A stretch of DNA of 64,000 nucleotides from Pedobacter alluvionis (GCF_003664035.1 NZ_RCCK01000014.1:186001-250000), one strand, 5' to 3'. Shown: positions 42,592-52,299, numbered from the stretch's first letter. Notes: generated from the letters alone by a model not told the origin. Program-made: numbers and translations.

Positions 42592-44895
42592 TTGGATTAT
42601 TTAGCAGGATTAAACCCACAACAGAGAGCAGCAGTAGAGAACACAAAAGGACCGGTAATGATTGTTGCAGGTGCAGGTTCGGGCAAAACCAGGGTAATTA
42701 CCTTTCGTGTAGCCCATCTTATTCAAACCGGTACCGATCCATTTAATATTCTGGTTTTAACCTTTACCAACAAAGCGAGTAAAGATATGCGCGAGCGTAT
42801 TAGTAAAGTGGTTGGTGCAGAGGCAAAGAACATCTGGATGGGTACTTTTCACTCTGTTTTTGCGAAAATTTTACGTGTGGAGGCCGAGAAAATCGGTTAT
42901 CCAAGCAACTTCACCATTTACGATACCGACGATAGTAAAAGTGTAATCCGTGCTATTTTGAAAGAAATGCAGCTGGATGATAAATTATATGCAGCAAACT
43001 TTGTTTTTAACAGAATTTCATCAGCTAAAAATAATTTAATTTCCTGGGGCGAATACCAGGCAAACGACCAGATACAGGCTGAAGATATCCAGAATAAACG
43101 CCCATTAATTGGCCAGATTTACGAAACCTATGCTAAACGCTGTTTCAGAGCTGGTGCAATGGATTTTGATGATTTGTTGTTCAAAACCAACATTTTATTA
43201 AAAGAACACCCGGATGTTTTAAATAAATACCAGCAGAAATTCAGATACCTGATGGTGGATGAGTACCAGGATACCAACTTTTCGCAGTATACCATTGTGA
43301 AAAAACTGGCTGCTGCATATCAAAACATTTGTGTAGTGGGTGATGATGCACAGAGTATTTATGCTTTCCGTGGTGCAAACATCCAGAATATTCTAAATTT
43401 CGAACGCGATTATCCTGATTTAAAGGTTTATAAATTAGAACAGAATTATCGTTCTACCCAAAATATTGTTGATGCTGCAAGCAGTATTATTGCCAACAAC
43501 AAAAATCAGCTCGAAAAGAATGTATTTTCTGAAAATGCAGAAGGAGATAGAATTAAAGTTTCGCGTGCGTTTACCGATAACGAAGAAGGTAAATTGGTTG
43601 CCGAAGCCATTATTCAGGAGCGCAGTACAAAAGGATATCAACACAGCGATTTCGCCATTTTATACCGTACCAATGCACAAAGCAGGGCGATGGAGGAAGG
43701 TTTACGCAAACTAAATATTCCTTACCGGATCTATGGCGGTCAGTCTTTTTACCAACGCAAAGAGATTAAAGATTTAATTGCTTATTTCCGTTTAACTTTT
43801 AATCCGAAGGATGAAGAGGCGATAAAACGTGTAATCAATTACCCTAAACGTGGTATTGGCGACACTTCTATTGATAAAATTATTGTTGCGGCAGATCAGC
43901 ATGGAAAAACCATGTGGGATGTAATTTCTAATGCACACGAATATGTTGATGGGCGTTTAGCCAATCAACTGAACGATTTTTCCATGATGGTGCAAAGCTT
44001 CCAGGCAGAAGCGAAAAAGCTGGATGCCTATGATACCGCTTTGTTTATTGCTCAACATGCAGGTATTTTAAAAGAATTATACACTGATGATAGTGTGGAA
44101 GGACGTGCGAGATACGAAAACATTCAGGAATTATTAAATGGTATTAAGGAGTTTGCAGAACGCGAAGACATTGAAGAAAAAGGCCTTGATATTTTTATGC
44201 AGGATGTTGCCCTTTTAACCAACGATGATAAAGATGGTGATAAAAATAAGGATACGGTTTCTTTAATGACGATTCACTCAGCTAAAGGATTGGAGTTTAA
44301 AAACGTGTTTATTGTTGGATTGGAAGAAAATCTGTTTCCATCGCAAATGTCGTTAACCAACCGCACTGATCTGGAAGAGGAACGCCGTTTATTCTACGTG
44401 GCCATTACCCGTGCCGAAGTAAAACTGACACTCACTTATGCCACTTCCCGCTACCGCTGGGGAACTTTAACCAACTGCGAACCAAGCCGTTTCATAAACG
44501 AAATTAGTCCGAAATTTTTAGAATTGGACGTTAAACCAGCTAAATCAACTACTTTCGACGGAAATTTTGATGATGATAGGAAATCCTGGACTTCACAACC
44601 ACGCGACTTTATCAGCAAACCCAAACCAGCGGCCGGTGCTACTACTTCTGCCCCTCCTGTCCGCCCGAAAACAACATCATTATTGGCAAAGGCACACATA
44701 CCAACACCTGGTTTTACCCCATCACAACCACACGAGTTTCAGGGTGGTATGGAAGTGGAGCACGAAAAATTCGGTTTCGGAAAAATTATCAGTCTGGAGG
44801 GTACATTACCTGATGTTAAGGCAACAGTATTTTTCCAGGGCTTAGGTAATAAACAGTTGCTGCTTAAGTTTGCAAAACTGATGATTGTGAAGTAA
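42592..44895 (+). CDS. UvrD/PcrA-like superfamily 1 DNA helicase
   Basis: About 767 residues when started at the TTG of LDYLAGLNPQQRAAV; AGGAG at 42582-42586 is a good ribosome site and a consensus promoter lies just upstream, so the longer frame from 42502 is rejected. Walker A is AGAGSGKTR, Walker B VDEYQDTN, then GDDAQSIYAFRGA, QNYRSTQNI, TIHSAKGLEFKNVFIVGLEE and FYVAITRAE. It unwinds DNA 3' to 5' in excision repair or replication restart. The C-terminal tail carries a PcrA-like segment (EVEHEKFGFGKIISLEG) after a proline-rich linker. Confidence 0.93.
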   Translation: MDYLAGLNPQQRAAVENTKGPVMIVAGAGSGKTRVITFRVAHLIQTGTDPFNILVLTFTNKASKDMRERISKVVGAEAKNIWMGTFHSVFAKILRVEAEKIGYPSNFTIYDTDDSKSVIRAILKEMQLDDKLYAANFVFNRISSAKNNLISWGEYQANDQIQAEDIQNKRPLIGQIYETYAKRCFRAGAMDFDDLLFKTNILLKEHPDVLNKYQQKFRYLMVDEYQDTNFSQYTIVKKLAAAYQNICVVGDDAQSIYAFRGANIQNILNFERDYPDLKVYKLEQNYRSTQNIVDAASSIIANNKNQLEKNVFSENAEGDRIKVSRAFTDNEEGKLVAEAIIQERSTKGYQHSDFAILYRTNAQSRAMEEGLRKLNIPYRIYGGQSFYQRKEIKDLIAYFRLTFNPKDEEAIKRVINYPKRGIGDTSIDKIIVAADQHGKTMWDVISNAHEYVDGRLANQLNDFSMMVQSFQAEAKKLDAYDTALFIAQHAGILKELYTDDSVEGRARYENIQELLNGIKEFAEREDIEEKGLDIFMQDVALLTNDDKDGDKNKDTVSLMTIHSAKGLEFKNVFIVGLEENLFPSQMSLTNRTDLEEERRLFYVAITRAEVKLTLTYATSRYRWGTLTNCEPSRFINEISPKFLELDVKPAKSTTFDGNFDDDRKSWTSQPRDFISKPKPAAGATTSAPPVRPKTTSLLAKAHIPTPGFTPSQPHEFQGGMEVEHEKFGFGKIISLEGTLPDVKATVFFQGLGNKQLLLKFAKLMIVK

Positions 44896-45152
44896 AACGC
44901 AGATTTCCATTTAGCTACAGAAACGCAGAGGTACGAAAATCAAAGGAGATTCGTCATCCTGAACTTGTTTCAGGATCTTTAATAGATGCTGAATCAAGTT
45001 CAGCATGACGAGTGCTAATGAAAATTATGTCTAACTCAGGGCTCTCTGCGCTTTTATCTCTGCGCTCTTTGCGGTTAAAAACACCATGGATAAAAAGTTG
45101 AAAAACCACAAAATTATCCTTATTATTGATTCGGTTCTCCCGATTACAAACC
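44896..45152. repeat. Repeat-filled gap between the helicase and smc
   Basis: CGTCATCCTGAACTTG (44952-44967) and CAAGTTCAGCATGACG (44995-45010) form a 16-bp stem with one mismatch, with a smaller ATCCTGAA/TTCAGGAT hairpin within. It is flanked by ACAGAAACGCAGAGG and TCTCTGCGCTCTTTGCGGTT repeats. Confidence 0.7.
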
Positions 45153-48100
45153 ATGCAACTTACCAGGTTAGAAATTAAAGGTTTTAAGAGCTTTGGCGAT
45201 AAAGTGACCATCAATTTTAATGAGGGAGTTACGGCTATTGTTGGTCCGAATGGTTGCGGAAAATCTAATGTAATTGATGCCATGCGTTGGGTTTTAGGTG
45301 AACAAAGCACCAAAGCCTTGCGTTCGGAAAAGATGGAGAACATCATTTTCAACGGAACAAAAAACCGTAAACAGGCACAGCTCGCTGAGGTTTCCTTAAG
45401 CTTTGATAATACCAGGAACATTCTTCCTACAGCTTATTCGCAGGTTACAGTAACCCGTAAACTCTACAGAAATGGCGACAGTGAATACCGCCTAAACGAT
45501 GTTCAATGCAGGTTAAAAGATATTACCGACCTCTTTCTGGATACCGGGATTGGCTCTGATAGTTATTCTATTATTGAGCTTAAAATGGTTGATGAAATTA
45601 TTACCAATAAAGAACATAGCCGTCGCTCCTTGTTTGAAGAAGCATCGGGTATTTCGAAATACAAATTACGCAAAAAACAGACTTTCAGCAAATTAAAAGA
45701 CACAGAAGCCGATTTAGAACGGGTGGAGGATTTACTTTTCGAGATTGAAAAAAACCTTAAAACTTTAGAAAATCAGGCTCGTAAAGCAGAACGTTATTAT
45801 AAACTAAAAGAGCAATACCGTGAACTGAGTGTTCAGTTGGCTACACACCGTATTGCCTTCTTCCGCACCGACTTAAATGCTTTGGAAACTCAGGAGCAAA
45901 ATCAGTTGGTAAACCGTACCGAACTCAGCGCCAAAATAGATACGGGTGAAGCCGAACTGCAAAAACTTAAACTAGGCAGTATTAACCAGGAAAAAAATCT
46001 TTCTGTACAACAAAAGGCCACAAATGAGGTTGTTTCTAAAATCCGCGCTTACGAAAGCGAGAAAAAAGTAAAGAACGAGCAGATGCGCTTTTTACAGGAA
46101 AAGGAAACACGTTTATCGGGCGAGCTGGAGAAAGATAAAAACCAGGTTAACCACATTAAATACAACATCAAACGTTTAAATGAAGAAGTTTTAACAGAAA
46201 CCGAGGTTTTTAACCGACTGGAATCTGATTTAAAGCTACTAAAATCTACGCTTGATACTTTGCGGGAGCAACAGCAGACCGAGAAAAACAGGACTGACAA
46301 CCTGATCAAATCGGTTAACGACCTGCAAAACCAGGTATACCAATCGCAAAAAGAAATTGATATCCTGAATATTCAGAAAGATGCCCTGGTACAGGAAACC
46401 AACCGGAATGTTGATGATACCGAAACCAAAACATTAGAATTAAAGGCTTTCGATCATGCATTAGCTGAACTTGATATCCAGGTAAGGGAAAAGCAGGCCA
46501 ATATTAAAAACCTAACGGAAGCTGAAGAACTGTTAAAAGAAAAACTGGCTGCATCCGAAATTAACCTCAGTTTGAACAAAGAAAAACTTACGACCGAAAA
46601 CCGTAAAAAAGATGCCAAACAGAACGAATACAACCTGACGAAATCTCTGGTTGACAGTTTAGAGGGCTTTCCGGAGTCGATCCGCTTTTTAAAAAAAAAC
46701 AATGCCTTTGCTAAAAGTGCCCTGCTCCTATCTGATATTTTATTCTGTAATGAAGATTACCGTATTGCGATAGAAAATTACCTCGAACCGGTAATGAACC
46801 ACTATGTTGTTGACCAGTATGCAGATGCCGTTCAGGCCATTAATCTTTTAACCGATGCCAGCCGTGGGCGAGCTAACTTTTTCATATTGGAAAATGTTCC
46901 TGATAAAAATCCTGTTATTAGTACTCACGAAGGATTGGTTTCGGCTTTATCTGTAATCGAAGTTGACAAAAAATACCAGCACCTCTGCAACCTGCTTTTA
47001 CAAAATGTATACATCGCAATAGCTGAGCAAGAAAATTTATTTAAAGCCACACCAACCGAGAGTTTAACCATTTTAGCCAAAAATGGAAAATATGCGCAAA
47101 CAAGATTCACTTTGGCGGGTGGTTCAGTAGGTTTGTTTGAAGGAAAAAGGATTGGTCGTGCGAAGAATTTAGAAAATCTGGCTAAAGAAATTAAAGCTTC
47201 CGAATCACTGATTAATCAGTATAATACAGCCATAAAAGCCGAAACAGACAACATATTTAACCTGAAAGAGGCTTCAAAAATCAATCAGATAAACGCTTTA
47301 CAACAGGAAATGAACCGTTTAAACAACGAACACATTTCTGTGCAGACCCGCCGCGATCAGTACCAGGAGTTTATCACCACCAGCGAAAACCGCAAAACGG
47401 ATATCGCGCAAAAGATCGTATCGATAGAAAAAGCCTTGTCGGAGAAGTTACCCGCATTGGTTCAATTGCAAAAAGACCAGCAAGAAGCACATCGTAATTT
47501 ACAGGAGCAACAACTTAATTATCAGGAAATTGCCGATCAGGTAAACGAAAGCGCGGGCAAATACAACCAGGATAATATCCGTTTTCACCAACAACAGAAT
47601 AAACTATCAGGTTTAGAAAAGGATTTAGATTACCGTTTTGTACAGGAAGAGGCTTTAAATAAGCGCATTGCCCAAAACGACAAAGAACTACAGGAGGCAT
47701 TGATCCAAATTACGGCAACCTTACAACATACCGATCTGAATGATGATACCCTTTTAGAAATGTATCAACAGCGAGAGGAAATGGAAAAAGGCCTTGCTGA
47801 AGCCGAGCAGGCATATTTTTCAAGTAAAGGAAGCATTAACGAGGTAGAAAACAACCTGACGAACATCCGCAAAAACCGCGAAGAAACCGATTTCTTATTA
47901 ACCGAAATCAAGGATAAGAAAAATGCGTTAAAAATCGACTTAAATGCATTAAAAGAACGTTTAGCTGTCGAGTTTAATATCGACATTAACGACCTTTTAG
48001 AAACCGAGACTGAAATTGAAGCGCTGGAAAGCGAATTCGAACTGCGCCAGAAAGTAGAAAAAATGAAGCGCCAGTTGGATGAATTTGGCGCGATAAACCC

Positions 48101-48692
48101 CATGGCCATGGAAGCTTTTAAAGAAATGGAAGAGCGTTATACTTTTATCCAGAATCAGAAAAAAGACCTCAACGCCGCCAAAGCCGATCTTTTACAAACC
48201 ATAAAAGAAATCGATGATACGGCTAAAGATAAATTTATGCAGGCTTTTACTCAGGCCCGCGAACATTTTATCGTGGTTTTCCGCTCTTTATTTAACGAAG
48301 AAGATAGTTGCGACCTGATTTTATCAGATATCAATAATCCTTTAGAGGCCGATATTGATATTATTGCCCGTCCGAAAGGAAAAAGACCTTTATCGATCAA
48401 CCAGTTATCTGGTGGGGAAAAAACGTTAACAGCTACGGCCCTGTTGTTTTCACTTTACCTGTTAAAACCAGCACCCTTCTGTATTTTCGATGAGGTTGAT
48501 GCGCCTTTGGATGATACCAACATTGATAAATTCAACAATATTATCCGCAAATTCTCCGATCAATCGCAGTTTATCATCGTATCACATAACAAACGTACCA
48601 TTGCCAGTACCGATATTATTTATGGGGTAACGATGGTAGAGCAGGGCGTTTCGAGGGTGGTTGCCGTAGATTTAAGAGAAGTGGCAGCCTAG
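45153..48692 (+). CDS. smc: Chromosome segregation ATPase SMC
   Basis: With the start at MQLTRLEIKGFKSF the protein has 1179 residues, the normal length. Walker A is GPNGCGKSN (31-39); a first coiled coil runs to about 500, the hinge lies near 510-660 (LVDSLEGFPESIRFLKKNNA ... ASRGRANFFILE), the second coiled coil follows, and the head closes with INQLSGGEKTLTATALLFS and the Walker B FCIFDEVDAPLDD. The family compacts and sorts the chromosome with ScpA and ScpB, which are not in this window. Nine upstream codons to 45126 are left out because they precede the conserved start. Confidence 0.96.
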   Translation: MQLTRLEIKGFKSFGDKVTINFNEGVTAIVGPNGCGKSNVIDAMRWVLGEQSTKALRSEKMENIIFNGTKNRKQAQLAEVSLSFDNTRNILPTAYSQVTVTRKLYRNGDSEYRLNDVQCRLKDITDLFLDTGIGSDSYSIIELKMVDEIITNKEHSRRSLFEEASGISKYKLRKKQTFSKLKDTEADLERVEDLLFEIEKNLKTLENQARKAERYYKLKEQYRELSVQLATHRIAFFRTDLNALETQEQNQLVNRTELSAKIDTGEAELQKLKLGSINQEKNLSVQQKATNEVVSKIRAYESEKKVKNEQMRFLQEKETRLSGELEKDKNQVNHIKYNIKRLNEEVLTETEVFNRLESDLKLLKSTLDTLREQQQTEKNRTDNLIKSVNDLQNQVYQSQKEIDILNIQKDALVQETNRNVDDTETKTLELKAFDHALAELDIQVREKQANIKNLTEAEELLKEKLAASEINLSLNKEKLTTENRKKDAKQNEYNLTKSLVDSLEGFPESIRFLKKNNAFAKSALLLSDILFCNEDYRIAIENYLEPVMNHYVVDQYADAVQAINLLTDASRGRANFFILENVPDKNPVISTHEGLVSALSVIEVDKKYQHLCNLLLQNVYIAIAEQENLFKATPTESLTILAKNGKYAQTRFTLAGGSVGLFEGKRIGRAKNLENLAKEIKASESLINQYNTAIKAETDNIFNLKEASKINQINALQQEMNRLNNEHISVQTRRDQYQEFITTSENRKTDIAQKIVSIEKALSEKLPALVQLQKDQQEAHRNLQEQQLNYQEIADQVNESAGKYNQDNIRFHQQQNKLSGLEKDLDYRFVQEEALNKRIAQNDKELQEALIQITATLQHTDLNDDTLLEMYQQREEMEKGLAEAEQAYFSSKGSINEVENNLTNIRKNREETDFLLTEIKDKKNALKIDLNALKERLAVEFNIDINDLLETETEIEALESEFELRQKVEKMKRQLDEFGAINPMAMEAFKEMEERYTFIQNQKKDLNAAKADLLQTIKEIDDTAKDKFMQAFTQAREHFIVVFRSLFNEEDSCDLILSDINNPLEADIDIIARPKGKRPLSINQLSGGEKTLTATALLFSLYLLKPAPFCIFDEVDAPLDDTNIDKFNNIIRKFSDQSQFIIVSHNKRTIASTDIIYGVTMVEQGVSRVVAVDLREVAA

Positions 48693-48901
48693 TTCAACTT
48701 TTCCGTCATTGCGAGGAGATACGACGAAGCAATCTTTTATTTACATTTTTTCCCAATTCGAAAATGAAAGCAACAGCCTTTGGCAGTCATCAGTCCTGCT
48801 GTACACTATAGCCTCGCGAAAAGCTCGGGCTGCCGTTCCCATCAGGTTTAGAAACGCAATACAGTAAAGCAAACAGCGTTTGAATAGCGTAACGAAAAAT
48901 G
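48693..48901. repeat. Dispersed repeats after smc
   Basis: CCGTCATTGCGAGGAGATAC (near 48703) and a CCTGCTGTACACTATAGCCT unit (near 48792) with CCCATCAGGTTTAG are further members of the repeat families seen at 30-35 kb. Confidence 0.6.
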
Positions 48902-48909
48902 TATATTTG
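48902..48909 (+). promoter_or_regulatory. -7 box of the toxin-antitoxin operon
   Basis: TATATTTG is a full TAnnTTTG match, 18 bases before the antitoxin ATG at 48928. It supports that start over an upstream frame beginning at 48880. Confidence 0.6.
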
Positions 48910-48927
48910 TTAATAACAATAAAAGAT

Positions 48928-49137
48928 ATGTTAGCTACAGTTAAAGGATATTATGAAAAAGGAAAAATAACGCTGAAAGAAAAAGCGCCTGTACAGACCA
49001 AAACGGAAGTTATAGTTACTTTTTTAACAGAAGATAAGCCACTTCTTGCTAAAAGGATTCCTGGTGCGTTTAAAGGTAAAATATCAATCCCTGATGATTT
49101 TAACGAACCTTTAGATGATTTTAAGGAATATATGTAA
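48928..49137 (+). CDS. Antitoxin of a PIN toxin pair (DUF2281-like)
   Basis: The 69-residue product starts MLATVKGYYEKGKITLKEKAPVQTKTEVIVTFLTED, an N-terminal beta domain like those of small Bacteroidota antitoxins, and ends in an acidic helical tail (PDDFNEPLDDFKEYM) suited to wrapping a toxin. Its TAA overlaps the next ATG by one base. It should neutralise the PIN toxin and repress the operon from the -7 box 18 bases upstream. Confidence 0.8.
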   Translation: MLATVKGYYEKGKITLKEKAPVQTKTEVIVTFLTEDKPLLAKRIPGAFKGKISIPDDFNEPLDDFKEYM

Positions 49138-49547
49138 TGGCATCTAATCATTATCTTTTAGATACCCATTGTTTAATATGGTTTCAGGAAAATAATCCAA
49201 AGATCCCTAAAAAGATACTTGATATTCTTCAAAATACAGAAAACGTTGTTTATTTCAGTCAAATTAGTTTGTTTGAAATCTCAATAAAACAGTCCCTCGG
49301 CAAACTTCCTAACTTCAGTGTATCTGTAGAAGATATTCATAATCAAGCGCTATTAGATGGCTTCAGTTTTTTAGTCATAGAAAATTCTGCAATTTTCAAT
49401 TATTATAGCATTCCATTGTTGAATGAACACAGAGATCCATTCGATCGGCTATTAATTTCTTCAGCTATACAACAAAATGCTACTTTATTATCTGCTGATG
49501 AAAAATTCAAGCTTTATCCAAATATTTTAAAATTGCTTTGGCAGTAA
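49137..49547 (+). CDS. PIN-domain toxin (VapC-like)
   Basis: The 136-residue PIN domain keeps the acidic metal-binding residues: Asp in YLLDTHCLIWF, Glu in ISLFEISIKQ, Asp in RDPFDRLLIS and Asp in LLSADEKFK. VapC-type toxins cut specific RNAs. The start overlaps the antitoxin stop (TAATG), the standard layout of a type II toxin-antitoxin pair. Confidence 0.9.
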   Translation: MASNHYLLDTHCLIWFQENNPKIPKKILDILQNTENVVYFSQISLFEISIKQSLGKLPNFSVSVEDIHNQALLDGFSFLVIENSAIFNYYSIPLLNEHRDPFDRLLISSAIQQNATLLSADEKFKLYPNILKLLWQ

Positions 49548-49559
49548 TTCATTATAATC

Positions 49560-50534
49560 ATGAAAATCCTATATATCCTTCCTTTAGCGATGACGCTAAG
49601 CTGCTGTTCATCAGTTAAAAATCAAAACAATACGACTTCCGGCAAGTTGGATACTCAATTGTTAAAAGACGTTGAAGTATTATCTTCCGATGCTTATCAA
49701 GGTAGAAAAACCGGTACAAAGGGCGCTGAAATGACCAGGGCTTATATTATAGAAAGATTTCAAAAATTGGGTTTAAAATCTTACCCACAACATGTAAATT
49801 ATGCACAGGAATTCACCTTCAATGGTAGAAATGGTGCAAAAGTAAACGGAACCAACATTATTGGGTACATTCCAGGTAAAAGTAGCAATGTTATTGTGGT
49901 ATCCGCACATTACGACCATTTAGGCATGATAAAGGATGAGGTTTTTAATGGTGCCGACGATAATGCATCAGGAACTGCAGGATTACTGAAAATTGCAGCC
50001 TATTTTGCCAAGAACAAGCCGAACAACACGATCATTTTCGCAGCTTTCGATGCGGAAGAAATGGGTTTACAGGGTGCAAAAGCATTTGTAGGCAATCCAC
50101 CAGTACCCATTAATACTATTGCCATTGACCTGAACATGGATATGATTAGTCACAGTGATAAAGGTGAACTCTACGTATGTGGGACTTTCAAATATCCCGA
50201 TTTAAAGAAATATGTAGATACGACTAAAACCAATATCAAATTACTTTTCGGTCACGACGATCCTAAACAAGGTCATGATGACTGGACCAACCAGAGCGAC
50301 CAGGGTGCATTTAATGCTAAAAATATTCCATTCTTATATTTTGGCGTGGAAGATCATAAAGATTACCATAAAGCTACAGATGAATATTCTACCATCACCA
50401 AACCATTTTTCAGTAATGCTGCAAGTGCTGTACTGGATGTGGTAAAAAGTATCGACACACAAACTGGCTTACAACAATTGTTAAAGGATAAAATGATCAT
50501 GATGGACAATCCAAGAAAGTTGGAAAAATTTTAA
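49560..50534 (+). CDS. M28-family metallopeptidase lipoprotein
   Basis: The 324 residues begin with a lipoprotein signal (MKILYILPLAMTLSC, lipobox LSC) and hold an M28 zinc aminopeptidase domain: His in VSAHYDHLGM, Asp in NGADDNASG, the glutamates of FDAEEMGLQGA, Asp in LNMDMISHS and a C-terminal His in FGVEDHKDYHKATDEY. It would clip peptides in the periplasm or at the surface. It begins 12 bases after the toxin gene but has its own function and a strong terminator. Confidence 0.92.
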   Translation: MKILYILPLAMTLSCCSSVKNQNNTTSGKLDTQLLKDVEVLSSDAYQGRKTGTKGAEMTRAYIIERFQKLGLKSYPQHVNYAQEFTFNGRNGAKVNGTNIIGYIPGKSSNVIVVSAHYDHLGMIKDEVFNGADDNASGTAGLLKIAAYFAKNKPNNTIIFAAFDAEEMGLQGAKAFVGNPPVPINTIAIDLNMDMISHSDKGELYVCGTFKYPDLKKYVDTTKTNIKLLFGHDDPKQGHDDWTNQSDQGAFNAKNIPFLYFGVEDHKDYHKATDEYSTITKPFFSNAASAVLDVVKSIDTQTGLQQLLKDKMIMMDNPRKLEKF

Positions 50535-50555
50535 TGAATTGATTGATATAAATCT

Positions 50556-50583
50556 AAACCTGCCCTATCCGGCAGGTTTTTTT
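50556..50583 (+). terminator. Intrinsic terminator after the M28 gene
   Basis: AAACCTGCC (50556-50564) pairs with GGCAGGTTT (50571-50579) across a 6-base loop and runs into T residues. Confidence 0.92.
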
Positions 50584-50641
50584 ATGCCTTTACATTTCAA
50601 CAATAAATTATTCATCTGAATATCAGTAAATTAAACAAAAA

Positions 50642-50708
50642 ACTATAAAAATAGTTTGCAAACTATTTTTATAGTAGTAACTTCAATTAACCAAACTACA
50701 AAAATAGT
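50642..50708. promoter_or_regulatory. Triple operator of the BlaI-type regulator
   Basis: Three dyads lie in a row: ACTATAAAAATAGT (50642-50655), ACTATTTTTATAGT (50662-50675) and ACTACAAAAATAGT (50695-50708). The first two join through TTGCAA into a perfect 34-bp palindrome (50642-50675). The third ends 4 bases before the regulator ATG at 50713. Confidence 0.75.
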
Positions 50709-50712
50709 TGCT

Positions 50713-51084
50713 ATGATAAAAGAACTCACAAAAGCAGAAGAACAGGTAATGCTCATTCTTTGGGAAATGGGCGAAGCCCTGGTAAAAGATGTTATCGATA
50801 AAATGAACGAACCCAAGCCCGCTTACAACACGGTATCTACAGTAATAAGGGTTTTGGAAGGAAAAGGTTTTGTTGATCATAAGGCCATCGGGAATACGCA
50901 CATCTACTTCCCTATTATTAAAGAAACTGATTATAAAAAGTTTGCAATAGATAAAGTGATGAACAATTACTTTGAAAACTCTTATGAGAGTCTGGTTTCT
51001 TTTCTGGTGAAAGAAAAAAGTATGAGTAACGAAGAACTCAATGAAATTATTCAATTGGCAGAGAAACTTAAAAAAGACAAATGA
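50713..51084 (+). CDS. BlaI/MecI/CopY-family repressor
   Basis: Starting at MIKELTKAEEQVM (50713), the protein has 123 residues; an upstream frame to 50656 is rejected because it would read through the operator. The winged helix is TKAEEQVMLILWEMGEALVKDVIDKM, with recognition helix KPAYNTVSTVIRVLEGKGFV and a C-terminal dimer helix (SMSNEELNEIIQLAEKLK). It represses its own operon until cut or released by the membrane peptidase encoded next, with which it overlaps by four bases (ATGA). Confidence 0.92.
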   Translation: MIKELTKAEEQVMLILWEMGEALVKDVIDKMNEPKPAYNTVSTVIRVLEGKGFVDHKAIGNTHIYFPIIKETDYKKFAIDKVMNNYFENSYESLVSFLVKEKSMSNEELNEIIQLAEKLKKDK

Positions 51085-52178
51085 TGAGCTGGTTATATTA
51101 TTTATTCGAAGCAAATCTATACCTTATCCTATTTTATGGATTTTATAGATTATTCCTCCACAAGGAAACCTTTTACGGATTAAACAGGTATTATCTGATT
51201 TTCAGCTCGATACTCGCTTTTATACTTCCATTTTTTCAGCTGGGATTTTTAAAAAAGGAAATGGTTTTCAACTATACAGGATATCCCCAGATCGAAGAAC
51301 CTAAATCATTTTTAAATCTGGAAAATATTCTTTTATTGTTATATCTGGCGATTTCAACAGTTTTAATACTAAAAGTTTTTTGGGGACTAAGGCATATTGC
51401 AAAATTAATGCGAAATGCCCGTAAGAATAAAGAAAATGGTATCACATTTATTGAAATCCAAAACTCAAAAATGGCATTTTCATTCTTTAATCTCCTCTTT
51501 ATTGATCCAGAGATGAACCAAAAGGCTACCGTATTAAAGCACGAAATGGTTCATATTAAGCAGAAGCATAGTTTTGATATTCTATTATTCGAATTGGTAC
51601 AGATCTCGAGTTGGTTCAATCCAATCATATATTTTATCAGGAATGACATCAGGCTCATCCACGAATACCTTGCTGATGACGCTACCACCAGGACAGATAT
51701 TGCCAAATACGACTACGCATTGTTCCTTATTCAAAATTCGTATGGAAACCAGGAAGTTACGCTTAGCAACCATTTTTTCAATTCATCATTACTAAAAAAC
51801 AGAATAAGTATGTTAAACCAAAAAAAATCAGCAAAATTGGCCAGGCTCAAATTGTTATTTATCCTTCCGTTAACCGGATTTATGTTATGCCTCTCTACAA
51901 TGGCATTTACAAAAGATTATGCTACCATCCAATTTGGACAAAAAAAGGAAAGCTTAACCATCGTTTTTCAGGATACGACCAGGAAAAAAGCTGACAAGAA
52001 GAGGTTACCACCACCGCCAGTTGAACCAGGCGCTTTAAAATCAAAAAAGTCTAGTACTCCAAAAGTTGATCAGATTCGTTTCGCTCCACCTATTGTAAAA
52101 AAAGATAAAAAGAACTTACCAGTACCACCGCCACCACCCCCAGTTGAACCAAAAACTAAAAAAAGTGGTGGTAAATAG
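51081..52178 (+). CDS. M56-family (BlaR1-like) membrane peptidase
   Basis: The 365-residue protein has four membrane segments near 7-20, 35-52, 80-100 and 255-272 and the zinc motif HEMVHIKQKH followed by FNPIIYFIRNDIRLIHEYLADD. Like BlaR1, it should sense an envelope signal and inactivate the BlaI-type repressor. The periplasmic tail is short, with two proline-rich runs (LPPPPVEPG and PVPPPPPPVEP) and lysines, and there is no penicillin-binding sensor domain, so the signal is not a beta-lactam bound in that way. No target gene beyond the pair is linked. Confidence 0.88.
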   Translation: MMSWLYYLFEANLYLILFYGFYRLFLHKETFYGLNRYYLIFSSILAFILPFFQLGFLKKEMVFNYTGYPQIEEPKSFLNLENILLLLYLAISTVLILKVFWGLRHIAKLMRNARKNKENGITFIEIQNSKMAFSFFNLLFIDPEMNQKATVLKHEMVHIKQKHSFDILLFELVQISSWFNPIIYFIRNDIRLIHEYLADDATTRTDIAKYDYALFLIQNSYGNQEVTLSNHFFNSSLLKNRISMLNQKKSAKLARLKLLFILPLTGFMLCLSTMAFTKDYATIQFGQKKESLTIVFQDTTRKKADKKRLPPPPVEPGALKSKKSSTPKVDQIRFAPPIVKKDKKNLPVPPPPPPVEPKTKKSGGK

Positions 52179-52205
52179 TAAAAGGTAATATTTTAAGTAC
52201 AGGAT

Positions 52206-52294
52206 AACTACTGTGGCACGTAAACCACATATTTAGTCTCAAAAAATCTTCCTCAAAATAAGCTGAAAGCCGGTATAATTCTGCTTTCAGTTTT
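52206..52294. repeat. Duplicated 3' end of rsmG (left copy)
   Basis: This 89-bp stretch matches 53575-53664, the last part of rsmG, at close to nine of ten positions, with one single-base gap. It lies just beyond the stop codon of the ATPase gene, so the ATPase gene is flanked by direct repeats of rsmG sequence. Confidence 0.88.
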
Positions 52295-52299
52295 TTATA

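Noticed and set aside
44954..45421. A 155-codon minus-strand frame opposite the smc start
   Set aside because: It is antisense to conserved smc codons and to repeats.
50683..51114. A 143-codon minus-strand frame opposite the BlaI-type gene
   Set aside because: It mirrors a well-supported regulator gene and has no recognisable domain, promoter or start context.
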